This document shows, one piece after another, positions 24,874 to 33,635 of a DNA stretch of 64,000 nucleotides. The notes below the pieces were generated by a model that saw only the letters and a program-made list of their open reading frames with translations, had not been told where the DNA came from and did no database searches. Each line of letters opens with the position of its first letter. Positions within the stretch are counted from its first letter, which is position 1. The DNA is taken from NCBI GenBank assembly GCA_002923375.1, contig BEIJ01000001.1, positions 1,485,730 to 1,549,729 on the forward strand. Reading direction: 5' to 3'. Position numbers and translations under genes: made by a program. The DNA comes from a bacterium HR33 (GTDB lineage Bacteria > Gemmatimonadota > Gemmatimonadetes > Gemmatimonadales > GWC2-71-9).

Positions 24874-26580
24874 TCATCGCGGCCTCAGCACCCTTCCCGG
24901 TCTGGCTCCCGTGTGCTCTCCGTCCCGCAGGACCCATTGGCCGTTGACCATGACGTGGGGAATCCCCACGGGGTACTGGTGCGGCCGTTCGAAGGTGGCG
25001 CGGTCGGCAACAGTAGCCGGGTCGAATACTACCACGTCCGCGTAGCTCCCAGGAGCCAAAACACCCCGTCCTTCGAGCCGGAGGAGGCGGGCGGGAACGG
25101 CGGTCATTTTGTGGATCGCCTGTTCCAGAGAAAGAGCCCGCCGCTCCCGGCAGACGTAGCCCAGCACTCGGGGGAAAGCGCCGAAATTTCTGGGATGGGG
25201 CGACCCCTGGGCCAGCGGCCCTTCGGCGGCGAGGGCCGATCCGTCGGAACAGACCATCGCAGCGCGGTGTCTCAAGAATCGCAAGACGTTTTCCTCGCTC
25301 ATCCCGAAACCGATCATCCCGCTCCGGTTGCGATCCTTGACCACCAGCTCGACCAGCAGCTGGTACGGTTCCGTGCCGCGCTCTCCCGCCAGTTCGCCCA
25401 GGCGCCGTCCTCGCGCCCAGGCCAAACTGTCAGCCCCGGTGTTGCTTATCTGCACCGCATCCCAAGAGCCGAGTTGGGCGATCTTGTCGCGCACGTAGAC
25501 CTCGATCCGCGATGCGAGCGAAGGATCCGCGAGCCTCGCCAAAAAAGCTTCGGTGCCGCCTTCCCGAGCCCAAACGGGAAACAGGTTGCTGAGCCCGGTA
25601 CTGTAGGCGACGTAAGGATAGACGTCGAAGCTGAGATCGATCCCGGAGGCGGCGGCGCGGTCAATCACTTCCAGCAGCGGGTCCGCCTTCCACCAGTTCC
25701 GCTGGCCCTGGGCTTTGAGATGGGAGATGTGAACCGGTACCCCGGCCCGCCGTCCGACGTTGATCGCTTCCTCCACGGCAGCGAGGAGCCGGTCGTCTTC
25801 GTTGCGCAAGTGGCTGGCGTAGGGAAGCCTGCGGGGTGCCAGCGGCCGGGCGATCTCGGCCAGCTCCTCGAGATCGGCAAAAGCTCCGGGCAGGTATTCT
25901 AAACCGCTGGAGACTCCGCACGCTCCCTCTTGCAGCGCCCGCTCCACCAGTTCGGCCATCTCTCTGCGCTGTTTCTCGGACGCCGGTTCCGCGCTGTCAC
26001 CCATGACGAAGCTTCGTACCGTCCCGTGCCCCACCATACTGGCCAGATTGACCGCCGGTTTGTCTCGCTCCAATCGCTTGAAGAACCCCGCCAAGTCCCG
26101 AAAATCGATCTCGATTCCGTAGCGGGAGCGATAAGCAGCGCGGGTTTCTTGGAAACGGGCCTCACTCCACGGGCCGATCGAGCTCCCATCCTGTCCCGCC
26201 ACCTCGGTGGTCACTCCTTGCCGTACCTTGCTTTGGGCAAGGGGATCTACCAGGAGAACCAAATCGCTGTGCGAATGGATATCGATGAAACCGGGAGCCA
26301 CGGCCAGCCCGTCCACCCGTACGATCTCAGCGCCCGGCGCCTCCAGGCCCGCGCCTATCGCCTCTATGCGGTCGCCTGCGATCGCCACATCCGCCTCCCG
26401 GGGTGGTGCTCCGGTGCCGTCGTACACCAACCCGCCCCGCAGGATCATTCCCGCACGGGCGCTGCCTCTGGTTGAGACCCGCAGCCAGGGCAGTGGTCCA
26501 AAATCGAAAGAGACCACTGCCCCGGCGGCAAGGGACACCGACCGGAGGAACTCTCTTCGCGAACGGACGCCCCGGGACAC
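24874..26580 (-). CDS. D-aminoacylase/N-acyl-D-amino-acid deacylase family amidohydrolase
   Basis: A 568-residue enzyme starting with a GTG and a twin-arginine signal (RSRREFLRSVSLAAGAVV), so it is probably periplasmic. The amidohydrolase core has GFIDIHSHSDL (metal His-x-His), EVAGQDGSSIGPW, GMVGHGTVRSFVMG-like segments, HISHLKAQGQRNW and VVFDPATVADRATFERPHQYPVG. It hydrolyses N-acyl-D-amino acids or related D-peptides, as arise from peptidoglycan. It begins 5 bases after the S9 peptidase stop. Confidence 0.9.
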   Translation of the reverse strand: MSRGVRSRREFLRSVSLAAGAVVSFDFGPLPWLRVSTRGSARAGMILRGGLVYDGTGAPPREADVAIAGDRIEAIGAGLEAPGAEIVRVDGLAVAPGFIDIHSHSDLVLLVDPLAQSKVRQGVTTEVAGQDGSSIGPWSEARFQETRAAYRSRYGIEIDFRDLAGFFKRLERDKPAVNLASMVGHGTVRSFVMGDSAEPASEKQRREMAELVERALQEGACGVSSGLEYLPGAFADLEELAEIARPLAPRRLPYASHLRNEDDRLLAAVEEAINVGRRAGVPVHISHLKAQGQRNWWKADPLLEVIDRAAASGIDLSFDVYPYVAYSTGLSNLFPVWAREGGTEAFLARLADPSLASRIEVYVRDKIAQLGSWDAVQISNTGADSLAWARGRRLGELAGERGTEPYQLLVELVVKDRNRSGMIGFGMSEENVLRFLRHRAAMVCSDGSALAAEGPLAQGSPHPRNFGAFPRVLGYVCRERRALSLEQAIHKMTAVPARLLRLEGRGVLAPGSYADVVVFDPATVADRATFERPHQYPVGIPHVMVNGQWVLRDGEHTGARPGRVLRPR

Positions 26581-26584
26581 GGAC

Positions 26585-28645
26585 TCAGGGCTGCGGGGAT
26601 ACGCGGGCGGCTTCCCGCGCGGTGTCCGCCGGCGGTTTTTCCCAAACGTAAGTGCGGTTCATAGCGTACCGCTCGAACCAGTCCAGCTCGGCGTTCATTT
26701 TGAAGAGCTGGTGCCGCAGCTCGCGCCAGCCGTGGGGCTCCCGCGGTGCCACGTACAGCCGGGTGGGCACGCCGTTAGACTTCAGCGCGCGATACAGCTC
26801 TACTGACTGCGGCATCGGCACCCGCTCGTCGTTTTCGCCTACCAAAATCAGCGTCGGCGTCTTCACATTGGCGATGTACTTGAGGGGCGAATGCTCCCAG
26901 TACACGTCTATGGGGGCGTTCGCTTCCCAGGGGGTGCCGCCGAACCACGGCGTACGGTTGTTTCTCACGTCGCTCTGCCCGTACATGGAAATCCAATTGA
27001 CCGCCCCCGCTCCCGACGAGGCCGCTTTGAAGCGGTCGGTGAAGGTAATGATCTTGTTGGTCATGTGGCCGCCGGCGCTCCAACCCATCTTCACAAGCCG
27101 TTCGGGATCGGCCACGCCCATTGCGATCACATGGTCAACCCCCGCCAGCACATCCAAGTGCGCATTGTTGAAATAGTGACCGACCATATCCCTTAGAAAA
27201 TCGTCGCCGTAACCGGTGCTTCCCCGGTAGTTGGGACGCAGCACGGCGTACCCCTTGGCGGCCAGCACCGGCACGTAGTTGCCCGTCCCGCCGGCGAAAC
27301 CGTACTTGTCCGACGCCCGGGGACCGCCGTGGGTCTGGACCACCAGGGGATACCGGGTTCCGGGCCGATAGTCGATGGGATAATAAAGCAGGCCTTCTAC
27401 CGTGACGCCGTCGGCCCCCTTCCATTCGATCTTTTCCTGCCGGGGGAGTTCGAATTCACGCTCTAGATAGTCGAAAACCCGGGTCACCTTCCGGAGCGGT
27501 CTTCCCGGCCGCTCTAGCAGCCACACGTCGCCCGGATTGGTGGGCTGATCGAGACTTAGAACATGGATATCTCCCTTGGGAGCCGGTTCCCACGAGCGAA
27601 TGGCGTGATTTCCTTCGGTGAGCTGGCGCAGCCGGTTGCCGGCCAGTTCGAGCTGAAAGAGCTGGCTGTGGACTCCCAGATTTGCGGTAAAAAAGATCGA
27701 CCGGCCATCGGCGGACCAGTGGGCCTCTCCGATTTCGTAAGGGAGATCTTCCAGTAGAATCTGGGGATCGCCTCCCGCCGCGGGCAGCAAAAAGAGATTG
27801 TCGTTGTAGTAAGGCTCGAAGTTCCGGTTCACATCGGCGGTAAAGAGTATCCGGCTGTTGTCGGGCGACAGTTTGGCTCCGCTTTCCGCCACTTGGTTGC
27901 GGGTCAGCTGCGTCGCTCCGGAGCCGTCGGCATTCATGACCCATATCTCGCTCTGCCAGCTATACCCCAACAGGGGATTGGGCGCGCGGTGGAAGACTAT
28001 CTTGGTCCCGTCGCGGGAAAGGGAGTAGTTGAGCACCGAGTAGTCGCCTTGGGTAATTCGCTCTTCCCGCCCCTCAGGAACCGCAACCTTCCACAGGTGC
28101 CGCTGCTGGTAATTCTCTTCGAAAGCGTAAACGTCGTCACGGGATCGCTCCCGTTCCCGCTGTTCGGCGCTTTTGGGATCCGAAGCGAGGAAATAGATCC
28201 ACTTCCCGTCCGGTGACCACGTAATGTTGGACACTCCGGTCTGGTGCCGGGTCAACTGGCGAGCTTCACCGCCGGAATTTTCGATCAGGTAGATCTGGGT
28301 CTGCTCGTCGTCGCCCCGCTGGGCCAAGAAGGCTATGACCCTGCCGTCGGGAGACCAGCGGGGGCTCGATTCGCCGCGCTCGCCATTGGTCAACTGTATC
28401 GCCCCACTGCCGTCCGCATTGATGCGCCAGATGTGGCTGATCCGGCGGTTTGCCTTCCAGTCGGCTCGGGCTAAGGTGTAAACCAGCTGGCTCCCGTCGG
28501 GAGACAGTTGCGGATCTCCCAAGGACGGTACCTCCAAGAGATCCACCAGCGTCATAAGCCGTTTGTTCTGAGCCGCGGCGGGCTGGATAGCGAAAGCCAG
28601 GAACAGCCAGGATACGGCCGTCAAGATTCGAACTATCCGATGCAT
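26585..28645 (-). CDS. S9 family (prolyl oligopeptidase/DPP-IV-like) exported peptidase
   Basis: About 686 residues. The ATG at 28645 has a GGAGG ribosome site and gives a Sec signal (MHRIVRILTAVSWLFLAFAIQPAAAQ). A WD40/TolB-like propeller (repeated SPDG motifs) is followed by an alpha/beta hydrolase with the nucleophile GWSAGGH, Asp in LVGENDERVP and His in APREPHGWRELRHQ. It cleaves short peptides from the N-terminus, probably in the periplasm. It is first in the minus-strand run leading to the deacylase. A leader pairing can cover the ribosome site. Confidence 0.92.
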   Translation of the reverse strand: MHRIVRILTAVSWLFLAFAIQPAAAQNKRLMTLVDLLEVPSLGDPQLSPDGSQLVYTLARADWKANRRISHIWRINADGSGAIQLTNGERGESSPRWSPDGRVIAFLAQRGDDEQTQIYLIENSGGEARQLTRHQTGVSNITWSPDGKWIYFLASDPKSAEQRERERSRDDVYAFEENYQQRHLWKVAVPEGREERITQGDYSVLNYSLSRDGTKIVFHRAPNPLLGYSWQSEIWVMNADGSGATQLTRNQVAESGAKLSPDNSRILFTADVNRNFEPYYNDNLFLLPAAGGDPQILLEDLPYEIGEAHWSADGRSIFFTANLGVHSQLFQLELAGNRLRQLTEGNHAIRSWEPAPKGDIHVLSLDQPTNPGDVWLLERPGRPLRKVTRVFDYLEREFELPRQEKIEWKGADGVTVEGLLYYPIDYRPGTRYPLVVQTHGGPRASDKYGFAGGTGNYVPVLAAKGYAVLRPNYRGSTGYGDDFLRDMVGHYFNNAHLDVLAGVDHVIAMGVADPERLVKMGWSAGGHMTNKIITFTDRFKAASSGAGAVNWISMYGQSDVRNNRTPWFGGTPWEANAPIDVYWEHSPLKYIANVKTPTLILVGENDERVPMPQSVELYRALKSNGVPTRLYVAPREPHGWRELRHQLFKMNAELDWFERYAMNRTYVWEKPPADTAREAARVSPQP

Positions 28646-28650
28646 CGAGT

Positions 28651-28709
28651 GCCTCCGAGAACGATCGTGACGATCTTTTGCGACGCCTGTCGCGAACAAG
28701 ATAGGAGGC
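28651..28709 (-). promoter_or_regulatory. Leader able to pair with the S9 peptidase ribosome site
   Basis: In the minus-strand leader, GCCUCC (28709-28704) is complementary to the Shine-Dalgarno GGAGGC (28656-28651). Between them are two perfect hairpins: GCGAC-aggc-GUCGC (28693-28680) and GAUCG-uca-CGAUC (28675-28663). Six base pairs is modest in GC-rich DNA, so this is suggestive only. Confidence 0.35.
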
Positions 28710-28814
28710 CGAACTCGGCTCGGCGAGTGGCAGCGACTCTTGCGCCTCCTTGCATCCGGACCGTAACGTCACAGGACGGAAACAACGAGAATCGTCAACC
28801 CAAGGGGAGGTTGC

Positions 28815-29189
28815 ATGACGTCACCGGCTAGGGTGCGCCATTATCGCTGGGAGGATCTTCCCAAGGAGCGTTTGAACGACCTGCTGGACCGGCGTCTCAT
28901 CACCGGCGAGCGGGTGATGCTGGCCCACGTCTATTTGAAGAAGGGCTGCGTCGTACCCCGGCACGCCCACGAGAACGAGCAGCTTACGTACATCCTGGAG
29001 GGGGCGCTGCGGTTCTGGATCGGAGAGGACGAGAGCCAGGAGGTGGTGGTTCGTTCGGGAGAAGTGCTGCACATTCCTTCGAACGTCCCCCACAAGGCTG
29101 AAGCTCTGGAGGACACCTTGGACGTGGACGTCTTCAGCCCGCCGAGGCAGGACTGGCTCTCCGGCACGGACAGCTATTTGAGAGGTTGA
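28815..29189 (+). CDS. Cupin domain protein
   Basis: A 124-residue single cupin. GGGGAGG precedes the ATG. Metal-binding motifs are PRHAHENEQLTYILEG (HxHxxxE) and IPSNVPHKAEAL (second motif His). It ends VFSPPRQDWLSG, typical of small cupins related to ectoine synthase-like or sugar-isomerase-like proteins. No signal peptide. The metal and substrate cannot be assigned. It lies 54 bases upstream of ilvE on the same strand. Confidence 0.82.
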   Translation: MTSPARVRHYRWEDLPKERLNDLLDRRLITGERVMLAHVYLKKGCVVPRHAHENEQLTYILEGALRFWIGEDESQEVVVRSGEVLHIPSNVPHKAEALEDTLDVDVFSPPRQDWLSGTDSYLRG

Positions 29190-29242
29190 ACCCGAGGTGA
29201 TGTACCGTTCGGACTCGGTCATCGAAGCGAGAGGTTGGACTC

Positions 29243-30196
29243 GTGACATACCATCGGATTAGGGAATCGAAGTGGATCTGGCATAACGGGGAATTCATTC
29301 CTTGGGGCGAGGCCAAGGTTCACGTGATGAGCCCCGCGGTGGCTTTCGGCTCTTCGGTTTTCGAAGGGATCCGCTGCTACCGCACGGCGCAGGGCCCGGC
29401 GATCTTCCGCCTTCGGGATCACCTGCGCCGGCTGGAAGACTCCTGCCGGGTTTATCGGATGCAGCTGCCCTACACCCTGGACCGGTTGGCGGAGGCTTGC
29501 GTGGCGGTGGTGGAAAAAAACGAGCTGGAGGAATGCTACATCCGGCCGGCGGTGCTGCGGGGGTACGGTCCGGCGGGAATGAACGCGCTCCAAGCCCCGA
29601 TCGAAGTGTACATACCGTGTTTCCCCTGGGGCCCATACCTGGGCGAAAACGCCCTGGAAAAGGGCGTGGATGTGTGTGTTTCCACCTGGCAGCGGGCCGA
29701 ACCCAACACCTTCCCCGTAATGGCCAAGGCGGCGGGTCACTACAACAACGCGCAACTGATGAAGATGGAAGCGATCCTCAACGGATATGCGGAAGCGATA
29801 GCGCTGGGCCCCGGAGGCCTGGTGAGCGAAGGCAGCGGGGAGAATGTGTTTTTGGTGCGCGACGGAGTCTTGATCACGCCCCAGGTGGACGGAACCTGGC
29901 TCAAGGGGATCACGCGGGACACGATTCTGGTCTTGGCCCGGGAGATGGGCATACCGGTCAGGGAGCAGTCGGTGCCGCGCGAGATGTTGTACACTGCGGA
30001 CGAGGTGTTCGTGACCGGAACCGCCGCGGAAGTGACCCCGGTGCGCTCCATCGACAAGATTCCCGTAGGTAATGGGGAAGTGGGGCCGATCACCCGCAAG
30101 CTTCAATCTCGTTTCCTGGACATAGTGCACGGGCGGGTGCCCGACTCCCACGGCTGGCTGACCTTGGTGATGCGGCCCGCCGCCGCGCGCCGGTGA
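29243..30196 (+). CDS. ilvE: Branched-chain amino-acid aminotransferase
   Basis: A 317-residue fold-type IV PLP enzyme starting at GTG. Features: GSSVFEGIRCYRT, RLRDHLRRLEDSC, the PLP lysine K162 in VMAKAAGHYNNAQ, EGSGENVFLV, and the C-terminal VFVTGTAAEVTPV. It interconverts Leu, Ile and Val with their 2-oxo acids. Its stop codon overlaps the next gene's GTG (GTGA), so it is coupled to the acyl-CoA synthetase; branched-chain oxo acids and acyl-CoA metabolism may be linked. Confidence 0.93.
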   Translation: MTYHRIRESKWIWHNGEFIPWGEAKVHVMSPAVAFGSSVFEGIRCYRTAQGPAIFRLRDHLRRLEDSCRVYRMQLPYTLDRLAEACVAVVEKNELEECYIRPAVLRGYGPAGMNALQAPIEVYIPCFPWGPYLGENALEKGVDVCVSTWQRAEPNTFPVMAKAAGHYNNAQLMKMEAILNGYAEAIALGPGGLVSEGSGENVFLVRDGVLITPQVDGTWLKGITRDTILVLAREMGIPVREQSVPREMLYTADEVFVTGTAAEVTPVRSIDKIPVGNGEVGPITRKLQSRFLDIVHGRVPDSHGWLTLVMRPAAARR

Positions 30197-31695
30197 GGGT
30201 GAAGGCTCCGGAATCTCTCACCCTGATAGCTCGGGCGGCTGAACACAACGCGCGGCTCGCGATCGTGGCGCGCGAAGGAGAATTCTCCTACCGCGATCTC
30301 TTGGACGCCTCCCACCGGATTGCGTCGGCTCTTCTGGAAGACGAACCCGATTTGAGGGAAGCTAGAGTGGCATATCTCTGCGAGCCGGGTTTTACCTATG
30401 CCGCCGCTCAGTGGGGTATTTGGCGCGCGGGCGGGATCGCCGTACCGCTTCCTCCCTTCTATCCCGAGGCGGAGATCGAGTACGTGCTCCGGGACAGTGA
30501 AGTATCTCGGGTGGTGGTCCAGGATGCCCTGTCCCAGAAGGTGAGCGGTTTGGCTGCGCGATACCGGATCCGAGTGCTGGAGGCGAAAAAGGCGCTGGCT
30601 GCGGCAAAAAAGCCTCTGCCTGCGGTCGAGCCCCGGAGGAGAGCCCAGATCTTCTACACCAGTGGTACCACCGCCCGGCCCAAGGGCGCGGTCCTCACTC
30701 ACGCGAACCTAGAAGCGCAAGTGAGAAGTCTGGTAGAGGCGTGGGAGTGGAGCTCCGCCGACCGGATCTTGAACGTGCTTCCCCTGCATCACGTTCACGG
30801 GGTGATCAACGTGCTCACCTGTGCGCTCTGGTCCGGTGCCGTCTGCGAGCTTATGCCGCGTTTCGATCCCGGCGAGGTCTGGGGCCGGATCGCGCGCGGC
30901 GGACTCACCCTTTTCATGGCGGTGCCGACGATATACGCCAGGTTGATCCGCGCCTGGGAGGAAGCCGATCCCGAACGTAGGGAGGCGATGTCTCAAGGCG
31001 CTAGATCGCTGCGCCTTATGGTGTCGGGCTCCGCTCCTCTGCCGGTAACCGTCATGGAACGATGGCGCGAGATCACCGGCCACGTTTTACTGGAACGTTA
31101 CGGCATGACGGAAATAGGGATGGCCCTTTCGAATCCCCTCAGAGGGGTCCGGGTACCGGGCTCCGTGGGGACACCCCTTCCCGGTGTGCAAGTGCGTCTG
31201 GTGGACGAAAGCGGCTGCGAGGTCCCGCCCGGTGTGCCCGGCGAAATAGAGGTGAGAGGTCCGGGAGTATTCCTCGAATACTGGGGCCGGCCGGAGGCTA
31301 CTCGGGAAGCGTTCCGCGACGGGTGGTTTCGAACCGGCGATATCGGCGTCTTGGAGGAAGGCCGCTATCGGATCCTGGGGCGCAAGAGCGTGGACATCAT
31401 AAAGAGCGGCGGCTACAAGATATCGGCGGTTGAGATCGAAACCGCCCTGCGCGGCCATCCCGACATAGACGACTGCGCCGTGGTAGCCGTACCCGATGCG
31501 GAGCTGGGAGAAATAGCCTGCGCCGCGGTCGTCCCGCGGCAGGGAAGGGACTTGGACGCGGAGGATCTCCGCCAGTGGCTCAAGGAACGGCTGGCGGCCT
31601 ACAAAGTGCCCAGGCGGTTTCTGGTGACGAGGGAGCTACCGCGCAACGCGTTGGGTAAGGTCCTCAAGCCGGAGCTCGCCGCGCGCTTCAGCTGA
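30193..31695 (+). CDS. matB: Malonyl-CoA synthetase-like (MatB/ACSF3 type) acyl-CoA ligase
   Basis: A 500-residue adenylate-forming enzyme. The P-loop-like motif is YTSGTTARPKGAVLTH. Further signatures LMVSGSAPLP, ERWREITGH, LLERYGMTEIGMALSNPLRG, GRKSVDIIKSGGYKISAVE and RNALGKVLKPEL match MatB/ACSF3 malonyl- or methylmalonyl-CoA synthetases closely. It activates malonate (or methylmalonate) with ATP and CoA. The converging neighbour is a MatC-type carrier, which strengthens the assignment. It starts at GTG, overlapping ilvE by 4 bases. Confidence 0.82.
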   Translation: MRVKAPESLTLIARAAEHNARLAIVAREGEFSYRDLLDASHRIASALLEDEPDLREARVAYLCEPGFTYAAAQWGIWRAGGIAVPLPPFYPEAEIEYVLRDSEVSRVVVQDALSQKVSGLAARYRIRVLEAKKALAAAKKPLPAVEPRRRAQIFYTSGTTARPKGAVLTHANLEAQVRSLVEAWEWSSADRILNVLPLHHVHGVINVLTCALWSGAVCELMPRFDPGEVWGRIARGGLTLFMAVPTIYARLIRAWEEADPERREAMSQGARSLRLMVSGSAPLPVTVMERWREITGHVLLERYGMTEIGMALSNPLRGVRVPGSVGTPLPGVQVRLVDESGCEVPPGVPGEIEVRGPGVFLEYWGRPEATREAFRDGWFRTGDIGVLEEGRYRILGRKSVDIIKSGGYKISAVEIETALRGHPDIDDCAVVAVPDAELGEIACAAVVPRQGRDLDAEDLRQWLKERLAAYKVPRRFLVTRELPRNALGKVLKPELAARFS

Positions 31696-31714
31696 GCTCC
31701 ATCGCTCGGGAGCG

Positions 31715-32965
31715 CTACAGTAGCCCGAAGAAGACCCAGCAGACCACAGCCCCTACCACGGACATCGAAAGCCCCCAGGCTAGAACCTGGTTGAACAACT
31801 TTTGCCGGTCGTCGGTCGCCGCTGCAGCGAGGCAGATAGCCCCGATGGTAGAGAGCGGGGACACGTCCACCAGGTGTCCGCCCACGTTGATCGAAGAAGC
31901 TATCGCCATCGGGTCCGCCCCCAACCGTTCCGCCAGTCCCGGAACCGTGGGGAGGAAGGTCGGCAGCACTACGCCGACGGTGCTGCTGTATGCCGAAATC
32001 AGGCCGGCGACGAACGCCACGATCCCGGTCACAGTGGTGGGTGTCGAGAGCGCTACCAGCATGTCCACTATCACCTCGATGCCGCCGGTTTTTTCCAGAA
32101 CCGATACCAAGGTGGAAACCCCGCAGACCAGCAAGATGGTGCTCCAAGGGACAGCCCTGATGGCGGCTTCTTGGTCAGCCACCCTGAGAATCAACAGCAG
32201 GGCCACGGCTACGAACGCGCCTACGATCAAATCCAGCTTGAAAAAGATGATGCTGGCCAGCAGAGCGCCGAGTACCGCAAGGGTGATCCACTGGCGGCGA
32301 TCGAAAGGTTCCAAATCCTCAGCCGGCAGATGGTCCGCGAGATTGACTCGCTCCTTGCTTCTCAGGAGCTTCATGCCGCCGAGGAGGAAGTAACCCGAGA
32401 ACGCCACGAAGGATTGGGCGATGAACGTGTTCCAGTAGGTGCGCCACTCCATTCCCGACAGCCCAGCTTGGCTCATCAGTTGGTTTGCCACGATGCCGGT
32501 AGGCGCGATGGGCGAAAACGCTCCCGCATTGCATCCGTTTCCCACCATGATCGTCATCAGGAAAGCGCTGATGCCCAAGCGGCCTGCGGCGGCCATGGCG
32601 ATCGGAGCGACCAGGGCGGTAGCCGCGATGTTCCCTCCACCCATCGTCGCGATCGCCACCGACAGGCCGAAGAACACTATCGGCACCATCCCCAGATTGC
32701 CCCGCGCCAGTCGGATGCTGTGGCGCGCGAGCTTGCTCAAGGTGCCGTTCACCTGCGCCTGGGCAAAAAGCAACATGACAGCCACCAAAATCAGGAACAG
32801 CGGCAGCGGAAAGCCCGACGTCACCTCCGAAGCCCGGAGGCCTCCCATACCCACACCCACCACGTAGGCCAGTGCGAGGGACAAAAGGCCCACATTTATC
32901 CGGAGAACGATTCCACCCACTACCGCCAAAGCCAGAGCCGCCAGAGACACCCACGCGAGATTCAT
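31715..32965 (-). CDS. matC: MatC-type dicarboxylate (malonate) carrier
   Basis: A 416-residue protein with about 11-12 membrane segments. It resembles the dicarboxylate carrier MatC within the SLC13-like ion transporter superfamily: VGLLSLALAYVVG near the N-terminus, MGGGNIAATALVAPIAMAAAGR, MVGNGCNAGAFSPIAPTGIVANQL, and a mirrored SYSSTVG-like and NVGGHLVDVSPLSTIGA half (here AYSSTVGVVLPTFLPTVPGL). It probably imports malonate for the adjacent ligase. Only 19 bases separate the two stop codons. This family has no receptor protein. Confidence 0.82.
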   Translation of the reverse strand: MNLAWVSLAALALAVVGGIVLRINVGLLSLALAYVVGVGMGGLRASEVTSGFPLPLFLILVAVMLLFAQAQVNGTLSKLARHSIRLARGNLGMVPIVFFGLSVAIATMGGGNIAATALVAPIAMAAAGRLGISAFLMTIMVGNGCNAGAFSPIAPTGIVANQLMSQAGLSGMEWRTYWNTFIAQSFVAFSGYFLLGGMKLLRSKERVNLADHLPAEDLEPFDRRQWITLAVLGALLASIIFFKLDLIVGAFVAVALLLILRVADQEAAIRAVPWSTILLVCGVSTLVSVLEKTGGIEVIVDMLVALSTPTTVTGIVAFVAGLISAYSSTVGVVLPTFLPTVPGLAERLGADPMAIASSINVGGHLVDVSPLSTIGAICLAAAATDDRQKLFNQVLAWGLSMSVVGAVVCWVFFGLL

Positions 32966-33089
32966 TGCACAGCCGTCCCCTGTCCGATGGCGGGATAATT
33001 ATGGTGTCGCGAAACCGAGGATGCCAGGAAGGGAAAAACCCGGGTCCGGCGATCCGCCGGGCCCGGTACCGGTGCCAGTCGGGGCCTTA

Positions 33090-33545
33090 TCAGGCCGTCC
33101 GGCGCGACCTCATCTGCTCCTCCACCGACAGGGCTCCGGCTCCCCCCAGCATCAAGGTCACCAGGCCTCCGATGTAAAGCAGGCTTATCTCGTAACCTGG
33201 CATGCCGAACTGGGGACCGCTGTCGGTCATTCCGGTAATGTTCATGAAGCTGAAGCCTTGCGGGAGGTGAACCGTGAACATGGCTACCAGCATGTCGATG
33301 ATCAGAGGTATCGCCGCCAGCTGAACAAAGGCTCCGGCCAGCAGCGCCAGGCCCCCCACCAGCTCCACGATCCCGACGACCCACGCCGCCAGGCCGGGCG
33401 CAGGGACCCCTATCATTTGGAGCATTCCCACAAAGCTCTCATGCCCCGCGCTGGAGAACAGCTTGGGAAATCCGTGATACACAAATCCGAACCCTATGAC
33501 CAGGCGCAAAGCCAGGGGCGCCCAGTCGCGAACGGTCCGATGCAT
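33090..33545 (-). CDS. DoxX family membrane protein
   Basis: A 151-residue DoxX/SURF4-like protein with four hydrophobic segments. It has LALRLVIGFGFVYHGFPKLF, PAPGLAAWVVGIVELVGGLALLAG and a C-terminal YEISLLYIGGLVTLML segment. Its role is unknown, as for most DoxX proteins. The ATG at 33545 has a GGAGG site that can be covered by an 11-bp upstream complement. It lies downstream of the M28 peptidase gene on the same strand. Confidence 0.85.
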   Translation of the reverse strand: MHRTVRDWAPLALRLVIGFGFVYHGFPKLFSSAGHESFVGMLQMIGVPAPGLAAWVVGIVELVGGLALLAGAFVQLAAIPLIIDMLVAMFTVHLPQGFSFMNITGMTDSGPQFGMPGYEISLLYIGGLVTLMLGGAGALSVEEQMRSRRTA

Positions 33546-33552
33546 AGATCTT

Positions 33553-33623
33553 GCCTCCGGCGTTACGGTTGAACTGGAGCAACGAGCTGCTCAAAGGCAC
33601 AGTTGCTAAACCACGCCGGAGGC
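33553..33623 (-). promoter_or_regulatory. 11-bp ribosome-site-covering leader before doxX-like gene
   Basis: GCCTCCGGCGT (33623-33613, minus strand) is a perfect complement of ACGCCGGAGGC (33563-33553), which contains the GGAGG ribosome site 9 bases before the ATG. An inner AGCAAC/GTTGCT stem lies in the 49-nt loop. It starts just after the M28 peptidase stop. An RNA switch, a thermosensor or simply an attenuator-like terminator are all possible. Confidence 0.55.
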
Positions 33624-33635
33624 TCCGAGGTTCCT

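Noticed and set aside
23245..25902. 885-residue plus-strand frame across the aminotransferase, greA and deacylase genes
   Set aside because: It is antisense to three genes with clear family motifs, so it is a GC-driven shadow.
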